64,000 nt of DNA from Canna indica. Its lineage: Eukaryota > Streptophyta > Magnoliopsida > Zingiberales > Cannaceae. The stretch is taken from contig CP136895.1 of NCBI GenBank assembly GCA_034359265.1, positions 47,944,001 to 48,008,000 of the forward strand. Reading direction: 5' to 3'. Each line of letters opens with the position of its first letter. Positions within the stretch are counted from its first letter, which is position 1. Below the pieces are notes generated by a model. That model was given only the letters and a program-made list of their open reading frames with translations. It was not told the origin of the DNA and did not search any database. The position numbers and the translations under genes are program-made. This document shows, one piece after another, positions 55,874 through 64,000 of the stretch.

Positions 55874-57292
55874 TGTTGGCTTAAGGGTCTCTCTTAAGCC
55901 TCGATCTTTATTTTGATGATAACAAATATGTATTTAATCCAAGTGTGAAGTTTTGAGTTCAAGTTGAGGTTGCGATATGCATGCCAAATCCGTTCAAACA
56001 GGACGAAGGAAAAGATCGCCAAAGAAATGGAAGAAGAAATTGTTGAAGAAAGACTCGGGATTAAATTAAGTAGAATTAATGTATATGTCCCTAGGATAGT
56101 TTGTTCCAAGCCAAAATTGTAAAGTTATCCAAGTTGAAACTTGGTAACCAAACCCATAGAAAAGGCATGTAAAAATCCAAGGAAGAAGCCATCCTCAGTC
56201 TGGGTTCGATCGATCGGTCGGTCGACCGAACAAGGCAATGGTATGGTGAGCAACCCGTTCGATCGACCGACTGGTTGATCGGATGTCGGTAAAAATAGGC
56301 AGTAGCCTGTCGGTCGACCAGTTAGTCGATCGAAATTGGTGAAGGTAAAATTATAGGGCTGCGTCGGTTGACCAGTTGGTCGATCGACAGATGCGAAAAA
56401 GAGGCAGAATGGTAGCGGTCGACCAATCGATCGATCGAACTGGAGATAGCCAAATCGTGACCCTGGCTCCAGCCATTCGGTCTACCGACGGGTCGACCGA
56501 ATGTCAGAAGAAATAAATTAGCGTCAGTTGGTCGACCCGTCGGTCGATCCGTCGATCGACCGATCGATCGACCGGCCTGCGACCGAACACCTCCACCGGT
56601 CGATTTTTCACCTATTGAACGGGCCGTTCGGGTGAGGGGTTATAAATACCCCTCACCTAGCTTCTTTACAACTCTTAGAAATTTTATTGAGCATTAAAGA
56701 ACTTCTCTAAAGCCTTCAATGATCGACATTTGCGCGCGCCCTCTGCTTCCATCTTCAACATCAAAAACCAGGCGCTGCTTCTACTTCTTCAACTGTGCTG
56801 CGATCCTTTGAGTCATCTTTTTGCAAGTTGAAGACGAGAAGGTGGTGGAAAGAAGCTTGGTTCATCTTTCATTCTTTAAGCTCTTTCCTTGTATTTGAAT
56901 TTTATTGTAACTTATTTTCAAAGTTGAGATAGCTTGCTAGGTGTGCTAGAAAACACTTAGGGATAGCTTTATAGAATTGTGTTTTGCCTAGGTGAATAGG
57001 ATTGAGGTGTTCTCCGAGTGGTGAGAAAGGTGTCCTCATTGTATTCAAAGGGAAACATAGATTCTATAAAGTAGTGGTTAGAAATCCTTGGTGAAGAGCC
57101 AAGGTAGTGGAGTGGGCGGTTGGCCGAACCACTATAAGCATTCTTGTTTGCATTGCCTCTTTACTTGCTCTTATCATTGCTATTGAATTGTGATCACATT
57201 AATCATTAAGTGAAGATAAAATTGAGTAAGAAGAAAATTAGAAAAAGATGACGAACACTATTCAACCCCCCCTTCTAGTGTCGGGTTTCACA
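55874..57292 (+). repeat. 3' LTR of the Copia element
   Basis: It is 1419 bp and highly similar to the 5' LTR. Many differences are C/T or G/A changes in CG steps inside the GGTCGACCGA clusters (56200-56640), as expected for methylated DNA that has aged in place. Confidence 0.95.
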
Positions 57293-57405
57293 CTACATTA
57301 CACACAATCTTAAATACAAGCAAATAACTTACAAAACACAACTAAAATTAGAGCAATACTTAAACAAATACAAACTTAGCTCTCGAGTGATCTTTGTTTG
57401 AGATT
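57293..57405 (-). mobile_element. Continuation of the minus-strand LTR fragment split by the Copia element
   Basis: 'caaataacttacaaaacacaac' through 'cttagctctcgagtgatc' matches the next part of the solo LTR (about 45420-45525), so it follows on from 49052. Confidence 0.65.
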
Positions 57406-58253
57406 TCAAGAGCCATTCTTTGACATTAGCCCTAATTTAGGCTTCTCTTTTTGATTGAGCCTCAACATTGAATTGATTCATCATTAAAAGACATCAAGAG
57501 AAGCTAGGAGTTTGATTTTGTAGCTAAGTGTATTTGTTTTCATTATTGCTCTATTTAATTGTACTTTTAGTTTGTTATTTATACACTTCGAACTGTGGTT
57601 AAAGACCTAGGTGTTTAGCTCTTGGTTGAGTGGTTGCCTTGGTGTAGAGGCATAAATCCACATGTTCTGGGTTTTAGGGTTGTCTTGGAGCTTGAGGTGG
57701 GAAGGTGCCTTCGAGGAGAAGGTGTTGGCCGACGTTTCACCCCCGTGCTCAAGTATTCTTGGAAAATATTTTGTAACAAACCATATTTAACTATGTTTTC
57801 AAGCATGAATATTTTAGGTTCAGAGTCGACTTGCGTGAACCATCCCATATTGGAAACTCAACACGTTATCAGAAAAATTGGAAGGATGTGGACCGATGCG
57901 CGAACACTGACAAGAAGAGTGTGTATAGGTTAGGGTATCTACTTTTATTGTATATCCTTCATTATGATGCCTAGAAGCCTCAAAATCCAGAATCTGAACC
58001 CGAAGTTGAGAGTTGGTTGAAAAATAGATAAGCCAGATTTTTGATCATCAGTCACATCTCGGTCGATCCTCGATCGACCGAGCATCGACCTAGGATCGAC
58101 CAAAAATCTATTTATATCAAATCTCGGACGATCTTGGATTGACCCAGATTCAGCCAAAGATCGATCGAAAAATTGAACTGCTCTTTTTTTGTTGTTCCAA
58201 TCTGTTGGACCCGACCTTACCTCACTTTTTCTCTATATAAACTTCATACTAGC
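57406..58253 (+). mobile_element. Plus-strand Copia LTR fragments, interrupted by the hAT element
   Basis: 57410-57660 matches the LTR body ('ttgattcatcat', 'agacatcaagag', 'ggttgccttggtgtagaggc'). 57880-58253 matches the start-side LTR region ('catcattatgatgcc', 'tcggtcgatcctcgatcgacc') and continues at 61167. The stretch 57660-57880 is less clear. Confidence 0.6.
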
Positions 58254-59214
58254 TAGGCGTGGCAATTGGAACCGAACCGCCGTTAACTGGTTAACCGAAC
58301 CGCAAAATTCGGTTTTGGATAATGATTTTGCGGTTCGGTTTTGGTTTCAGTTAGTGAAACTCAAAAACCATTTTAAAATTGTTCGGTTTTAGTTATCGGG
58401 TCGCGGATAACTGGTAACCGAAACCGATTATAAGTTTCAATTTTGGTTATCGGTTATCTACGGTTAATCGGTACCTGAAACCGTTAAAATATAAATTATT
58501 AGATTATAACCCGAAACCGTTACCACTTACACACTTACCCATTTACCTTTATGTATAAAAACCTAAAATCTAAATCTAACCCTAATTTTCCTCAGCCGAC
58601 AGCCGACTCCCATCACCTATTCACCTTCACCACTTGACTCGATCACTCGCTCGGCCCTCGTAGTCATCGACGCCCATCCAACTCGACTCACTCGCTCGGC
58701 CCTCGCAGTCGTCGACTCCCACTCGACTGATACGATCGGAGACTCCAGCAGACCAACACTCCGTAGTCCGCTCTAGCAGACCAGCACTCCTCGTACGCTC
58801 GACGACGGCTTCGTCCTCGGCGGTGGACTAGTTGATATAGGTGTGTCTTCTTCTTCACTTTGATCATGCCTTAATGCCAAGTACAGAATGCTAATGCCTC
58901 TTATATAGAATGTCGAGTGATTTTTGTGTGCCTCATGCCTTAATGCTAATGTTTGGTTTATACATTAATCAGTATCTCAGAAATCTATGTTTTAATTTAA
59001 TCTTGGCTATTATTTTTGATATATTTAGTTTGGATAATAGTGTATGCTACTATTTACAAACTATTTTCATAACAGTGATAATTATGCTATTTGGATAACA
59101 GTGTATGGTACTGTTTTCATTTTTTTTGGAAACTATGCTACTATTTTCATCATCACTGAAATTGTATGCTACTGTTTTCATTTTTATTAGGTTAATTTTT
59201 GATTATGTCATCAA

Positions 59215-59772
59215 TGGCCGATACTAGTTTTGATGAGAGTGAGAAAAATATTACTCAGCCTACACCACCAACGCCACAAACTAATACAATTCCTGTAGTT
59301 CACCTAGGTCCCCAATCCTGTTATCTTCTTCAATTGTAGAAGGAAATAAAAAGGAAGGTAACTTCTAAAGTTTGGGATCATTTCACCAAACAAATCATAG
59401 ATGGGAAAACTAGGGTGGTTTGTAATTATTGTACATCTACTCTTAAAGTAAGCAACAAAAATGGAACTTCATCTTTGCACAACCCGAGTGATGTGGTTGT
59501 TAAATCTGAGATTGATCAGTATTTGGATGATTGTCGTTTGCCACTAACTCGTGAATTCGATATTCTTAGTTGGTAGAAGTCAAATGGATTGAAATATCAT
59601 ACTCTATAAAGAATTGATCGAGATTTTCTTGTCATTCATATTTCTACAGTTGCCTTAGAGGCTGCCTTTAGCACTAGTGGAAGGGTAGTTAGTGCTCATC
59701 GAAGTAGACTTCATCCAGATACTTTAGAGGCATTAATGTACACAAAAAGTTGGTTATCCACCAACATGGAAG
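59215..59772 (+). pseudogene. hAT transposase remnant: BED finger joined to the C-terminal dimerisation domain
   Basis: It starts at ATG 59215 (MSSMADTSFDESEKN). A BED-type finger follows (KVTSKVWDHF, then VVCNYCTSTLKV and NGTSSLHN), but the closing His/Cys part is missing. The sequence jumps directly to the hAT C-terminal domain: LTREFDILSW, ISTVALEAAFSTSGRVVSAH and RSRLHPDTLEALMYTKSWL, ending at a GTATGA donor near 59773. The DDE/RNase-H-like core, about 400 residues in RICESLEEPER-type proteins, has been deleted. In-frame stops occur after LLQL, after DILSW and after YHTL. No transposition activity is expected; a short DNA-binding plus dimerisation peptide would be conceivable only without the stops. 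Confidence 0.9.
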
Positions 59773-59788
59773 GTATGATACATATCAT

Positions 59789-60510
59789 ATATTGTGTCTA
59801 GATAAACTACATAAATTTTATTAATATTAATATACTCTTCTTTTTTTTCTTTAATGTAGATTTATGTTCTACTGCAGACTTAAATTGTATTTGCTTGGTC
59901 AATGAAGAAGAAGATGTTCAATGAGCTTTATTGGTTTGAAATAATTTTATAATTTAATGTTTTGTTCTTTATCATTAGTATTAATAACATTTTTTATTAT
60001 TTGGTTGTAGGCTCGAAGAAGGTGGAGCATATATTGTGTCTAGATAAACTACATAAATTTTATTAATATTAATATACTCTTTTTTTTTCTTTAATGTAGA
60101 TTTATGTTCTACTGTAGACTTAAACTGTATTTGCTTGGTCAATGAAGAAGAAGATGTTCAATGAGCTTTATTGGTTTGAAATAATTTTATAATTTAATGT
60201 TTTGTTCTTTATCATTAGTATTAATAACATTTTTTATTATTTGGTTGTAGGCTCGAAGAAGGTGGAGCATATATTGTGTCTAGATAAACTACATAAATTT
60301 TATTAATATTAATATACTCTCTTTTTTTCTTTAATGTAGATTTATGTTCTACTGCAGACTTAAATTGTATTTGCTTGGTCAATGAAGAAGAAGATGTTCA
60401 ATGAGCTTTATTGGTTTGAAATAATTTTATAATTTAATGTTTTGTTCTTTATCATTAGTATTAATAACATTTTTTATTATTTGGTTGTAGGCTCGAAGAA
60501 GGTGGAGCTT
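59789..60510 (+). repeat. Triplicated ~240-bp unit in the hAT element
   Basis: 'atattgtgtctagataaact' recurs at 59789, 60031 and 60271, with near-identical sequence to the next unit (period 242, then 240). Each unit holds intron-like sequence, a TGTAG acceptor and the short exon 'gctcgaagaaggtggagc'. The very low divergence indicates recent amplification. Confidence 0.95.
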
Positions 60511-61174
60511 CAAATGCATTTTACAATTGCTTGTATTTATGAAAATTTATGGACTTGGAATTTTCTTAATTTTCTTGGACATTTGAATTTTAGACTACTT
60601 GCTTATGTTCATCGGTTTATGTAATATGATGCTTGTGGTGGAAATGGATGATGAATGGATGTATTTTTTGGAAATGCAGTTTATGTAGTTTATGTAATTG
60701 TTGACTGTTGATAATTGAGTGTATTTAAATCCAGTTTATTAGTTGTAATTGACTGTAATTATTACACAATGTTGAGTGTAATTTTTGAGAGTTGGTAATT
60801 GTTGAGTGGAAATGCAGTATATGTGATTGAAATCCACCTTGAAATGTTTGTGGAAATGTAGTTTATGAATTTGGAAATAACAGTTTGTGTATTTTTTGGA
60901 AATGTGGTTTATGAATTTTCTATTTATTTCAATTGTAAAGTGTATACTTAAATCTTTAAACCGGTTATCCATTTACTACCGGTTAATCGGTTAGTAAACG
61001 GATAACGAATTAATTCTATCCGAACCGAAAAATTCGGTTTCGGTTTCGGATATAGGTTTTTGAAACCGACCGATTTCGGTTTCAATTTCGGCTAGCGAGT
61101 TTGGAAACCAATTTCGGTTTCGGTTAACCCCCAAAAGTGTGGTTAACCGAACCGTTGTCATCCCTAATACTAGC

Positions 61175-61560
61175 TTTCCTTAACACTTTTTGAACACATC
61201 GAGACATTATTTGAGTCCTTCTATGCTTTCTTGAGTCATTCTCTTTCAAATCCTAGTTTCCAACAAAGCTTTTCTTAACGTCACCATTGAGCTCCAATCG
61301 TTTCATCTTTGAGGCATCAAGAAGTGGACTAGGAACTTGTTTTGAAAGCTAACTTGTAATTTTTTAAATCATTGCTCTCACTTACTTGTATTGAGATAAA
61401 TCGCTTATGTAAACCTAGAGTTCTAGGTTTGTGATTCGGTGGTCATCTTAGTGTAGAGGCTTAAAACCACCTATGTAATCTAAGTTTAGAGTGTCCTTAA
61501 GGGTTTGAGGTGGGAAAGTGCTTTCGGTGTGCAAGTAGGGACTTTCCAGTGAAAAGACCA
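61175..61560 (+). mobile_element. Copia LTR fragment, continuation beyond the hAT element
   Basis: 'cgagacattatttgagtcc', 'gaggcatcaagaagtgg' and 'ggtggtcatcttagtgtagaggc' follow the LTR body order seen at 46840-47130, in plus orientation. Confidence 0.6.
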
Positions 61561-62314
61561 TAATTCTAATTAAGGAACACAACACTTTTAGATGATGATA
61601 AATCATCTAAAATATAAGCAATTTAATTAAGCACAATTACTCATCATGTATCACATATGCCTTATTTTCATTAATAAGGCATGATTTCTAACATATGAGA
61701 GCAAGTATCGTCATGTATCAGATAAACATAGTGCTCCCCCTATCAACACGCATATCTAAAAAAAATTCTTATATCAATGAACACACACTTATGTTTCATA
61801 GTTTTTACCTTAACTATGCATACCATATTTCTCCCCCTTTTGGCATAAATTAAAAGGGGGCACTTAACATAAGTAACCAAAGAGAAGCGCACATCAAATA
61901 TGTTTATAGATATAACACTAAGCATCATCAAATAATCAAAACATACATAGACAATTTCTTTTACCAAATTCAAAATACATAATTTGAAATTTTACATTCC
62001 GCAAACATCAAATAATACTGTATAGACTATAAGTACACTCAATGGGGATCATGTATTCTCAGAATAAAATATGTTGAAACAATCACTCAATTTATTTAAA
62101 TGACGACCAAAATACTCGTATTGATTCTCATGTTGAGCATGCAAAGCCTCATAGTTCGACTCTAGAAGGTCCATACGACCAGCAAGAGCATTTTGATCGT
62201 GTCGAAGCAATGAGATCCCAATGTAAAGGTTGCAAATATGAGTAGCATATGACAAACTCCATATAGCATTTTTTTCAACCCCACCAGCATCATTACCATC
62301 ATCGTCATTGTCGG

Positions 62315-62353
<39 letters not shown>

Positions 62354-62400
62354 TGTCGTCTTCATTAGGAGGCACCGCTCAAACTTTCTTCCCTCGCTAA
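61561..62400 (-). pseudogene. Minus-strand retroelement 3' region with poly-Asp frame (tentative)
   Basis: The minus strand of 61700-61870 has 'gatagggggagcac' and 'cttttggcataaat'-type purine tracts like the 3' noncoding region of the Copia element (55530-55870). Further upstream in that orientation is a 108-codon frame (62375-62049). It begins MPPNEDDKDDDD, has a poly-Asp run from an ATC microsatellite, and ends in a charged helical part (LLRHDQNALAGRMDLLESNY). It could be an extra frame of a SIRE-like Copia, but no family was recognised with confidence. Confidence 0.35.
62310..62352. repeat. (CAT)n microsatellite
   Basis: About 12 consecutive CAT/ATC triplets; on the minus strand they are GAT codons giving the poly-Asp run. 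Confidence 0.9.
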
Positions 62401-62539
62401 TCAGCCAAAATCTTGATGCAGGTGAGGGTCATGGTTTTAATGGGCGCTGGAGCAATAATGGTTCACTCTAGCAAGGTAAATAAAATAAGAAATGATAAAG
62501 GTGAACGAGAGAGCTTTCTTAGATGACGGTTGGACTTAG

Positions 62540-62757
62540 GCAATGTAGTTTTGGATAATATCAAGAGCATCTATAATCTTGAATGTCATGGTATAGAAGA
62601 GTACCCTAAGGCTAACAATAGTGACCCCGCTAAAATGTTAGCTGGTAGAAGCACCATCAACTGTTACATGACTGCTAATGAAGTTATTCACCTTCGTAAG
62701 AAGAACAAGTAGAACACCATTCTCATAAAGCTAGACATGGCCAAGGCCATGTTGGGC
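62540..62757 (+). pseudogene. LINE reverse-transcriptase fragment (N-terminal fingers region)
   Basis: The reading has AGRSTINCYMTANEVIHLRKKNK, then after a TAG IKLDMAKA. This matches the plant LINE 'GR-I-DN---A-E--H--+----G---KLDM-KAYD' block containing the first catalytic Asp region. It is cut by an LTR-like insertion at about 62757 and resumes near 63375. Confidence 0.75.
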
Positions 62758-63374
62758 TAAATAACATGTTATATGTCTAATTTACTCTCTATTGCACTTT
62801 TACCAATTGTCAACCAATTTTAATTATATCACAAAAAAAGATAAAATGTGTGACAATTAATTCGCAAAGTAAGATATGAACACGAATGGACAATGCTAAA
62901 CCATGAATTTTATAATGGTTCAGCTCAACTCATGCTTAAATCCACTACCTAAGCACTCCACTAGGATTTCATACTAATCCACTAAACAAGTATGAGTACA
63001 CACTTGGATTTATGTCTATTCGTCGAAGTTTAATCAAACATCGGTTTACTTAAGGTCGGTCGATGGGCAGTTGAAATTCAAGTTTGGCAATTTCAAGAGT
63101 TTCAAAGGGTTTTAGGTATCGATTTTGACGATTCAAAGTGCATACACCTTGAAGACATGCCCAAACAACATATATAAGTATAAGGAATAAAAAATGCACA
63201 ATAAAATGAAAATATCTTGAGAAAATTCGACAAGTATTGTAAAGACTTGATTTTGTATCGAATGCACTTTTTGGTTGTTGATTAAAACATAAAGTAATAC
63301 GATCAAGAACATAATGCACTATTTGTTGTCATCAAAACCTTTACGAAGAATGTCTAAGCACAAGAATGAAACCT
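62757..63374 (-). mobile_element. Minus-strand Copia LTR fragment inside the LINE
   Basis: 'taatggttcagctcaact', 'ccactacctaagcactccactagg' and, near the right end, 'tttgttgtcatcaaaacc' match the minus-strand LTR pattern of 45030-46178. Exact ends were not found. Confidence 0.6.
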
Positions 63375-64000
63375 CGACTAATAGGCCTTGGATAATATTG
63401 GATGGGATTTTCTACTTGATTTCAGATTGTGCGGTTTCCTCGAGTTATGGGTTCAATGATACACCTTATGCTGGGGAACCACGAAAATAGTTTAGGCTAC
63501 ATAAAGGCTTGAGGCAAGGCAATCCCCTTTCGTCCTACCTCTTTATTCTCGTGGTTGATATTTTTTCGAATATTATGAAAGTTACTAACTCGACACACTC
63601 AATAAGTGGTATTCAGCTTGGGATTAAAAATGAAAATAATTAATTTGGAATTACACCTCGTGGACAATGAAGATTTAGCCAAAGAAGTAGCAAACTCCCT
63701 AAGCTGCCAGGCAAAAAAAATTCTTATTCAATACCTTGGCCTCCTGTTGAGAAACAACATGTTGTAACGTGAAGATTGAAATCAAGTGATTCAAATGGTT
63801 AACAAAAGGCTCGCCAACTAGAAAGGTCGGCTACTCTCAATAGGATGTAGGCTTGTTCTTATTAATAGTATTGTTAGCAGTCTTTTGGGCTACTTCCTAT
63901 ATATGTATTTCTAGGACTCCTCACTAGGTGATCCCACAAATTGATTGAAGACGACAAAATTTCATATCGAGAGGAAGCCAGGAGGGTTCTTCCCTTCCCC
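63375..64000 (+). pseudogene. LINE reverse-transcriptase fragment (palm and thumb), running off the window
   Basis: It continues the LINE: ALDNIGWDFLLD, then after shifts GLRQGNPLSSYLFILVVDIF (the 'RG-RQGDPLSP-LF' motif). It then skips the catalytic FADD block and continues SLSCQAKKILIQYLGLLL and ANWKGRLLSIGCRLVLINSIV, the typical thumb region of plant L1-type LINEs. Stops occur throughout. The 3' end lies beyond position 64000. Confidence 0.85.

Larger units (their letters stand above)
49053..57292 (+). mobile_element. Full-length Ty1/Copia retrotransposon, SIRE-like, degenerate
   Basis: Long direct repeats at 49053-50517 and 55874-57292 both start TGTTGGCTTAAGGG and end GGGTTTCACA. Flanks TTACA and CTACA differ by one base, consistent with a decayed 5-bp duplication. 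A Met-tRNA primer site follows the left LTR and a purine tract precedes the right one. Gene order protease, integrase, RT, RNase H defines Copia. LTR length, a long gag with a coiled coil and two zinc-knuckle regions, and the RT wording suggest the SIRE/Maximus lineage (inference). It is inserted in a minus-strand LTR fragment. Confidence 0.95.
58254..61166 (+). mobile_element. hAT transposon, 2.9-kb internal-deletion derivative
   Basis: The left end is TAGGCGTGGCAATTGGAACC; the right end, as reverse complement, is TAGGGATGACAACGGTTC. It is flanked by the perfect 8-bp duplication ATACTAGC (58246-58253 and 61167-61174), the hAT hallmark. Subterminal regions are full of AACCGAACCG / CGGTTAACCG words (58270-58530 and 60955-61150). 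The interior keeps only the two ends of a hAT transposase gene and a 240-bp triplication. It interrupts an LTR fragment, so it is younger than that LTR. Confidence 0.95.

Noticed and set aside
62049..62375. Poly-Asp protein as a host acidic nuclear protein
   Set aside because: The Asp run comes from a CAT microsatellite and the surroundings look like the 3' region of a minus-strand retroelement.

Overview
This is nuclear DNA from a flowering plant. The evidence is intron-containing genes, an AT-rich background, a plastid-targeted ADP-glucose pyrophosphorylase subunit, and transposons of every major plant class. The AGPase large subunit most resembles the Shrunken-2-like type. That would fit a monocot, but the species cannot be settled from this window. 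All element ends, target-site duplications (TSDs) and exon joins were read by eye from the sequence; no search was run.

Gene-bearing part (about 5.8-14.5 kb): two apparently intact host genes point at each other. On the + strand is a four-coding-exon gene for a PCH1-like protein, in the family often labelled 'F-box protein At2g16365-like' (6605-8886, 594 aa). On the - strand is a 15-exon AGPase large-subunit gene (14161-10527, 517 aa). All its exon joins keep frame, it uses one GC-AG intron, and it carries the Lys/Thr pair typical of non-catalytic, regulatory large subunits. About 1.6 kb separates the two stop codons.

Left flank (1-5.8 kb): the end of a CACTA transposon, AT-rich sequence with tandem duplications, and a complete 1.4-kb non-autonomous CACTA element (TSD TTT) that seems to carry a fragment of a MATE transporter gene. 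Between 14.5 and 23 kb lie degenerate repeats, the 3' end of a Helitron with helicase remnants, AT-rich DNA, two SINE-like insertions and a 289-bp CACTA miniature element (TSD GTG).

Right part (23-64 kb): nested transposons. A 12.2-kb Mutator-like element (23038-35238, TSD TATAATTAA) carries a broken mudrA-type transposase gene and, on the other strand, a broken GRF-zinc-finger gene. A 7.1-kb CACTA element (24434-31542, TSD ATA) sits inside it. A second, more decayed CACTA of the same family (36802-44789, TSD CTT) has an 806-bp Mutator-type foldback element in an intron of its tnpA-like gene. This second CACTA, a SINE with a 16-bp TSD and a solo LTR all interrupt one LINE. Pieces of LINE ORF2 run from about 36.07 kb to the right edge of the window. 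From 45 to 64 kb there are related Copia LTRs and fragments, one full Copia element (49053-57292) with a decayed gag-pol, and a 2.9-kb hAT deletion derivative (58254-61166, TSD ATACTAGC).

The most unusual features are the noncoding architecture shared by the two CACTA copies (a large palindrome plus arrays of 26-bp repeats upstream of the TNP2 gene), the GRF gene inside the Mutator-like element, the captured MATE fragment, and the readable order of nested insertions.
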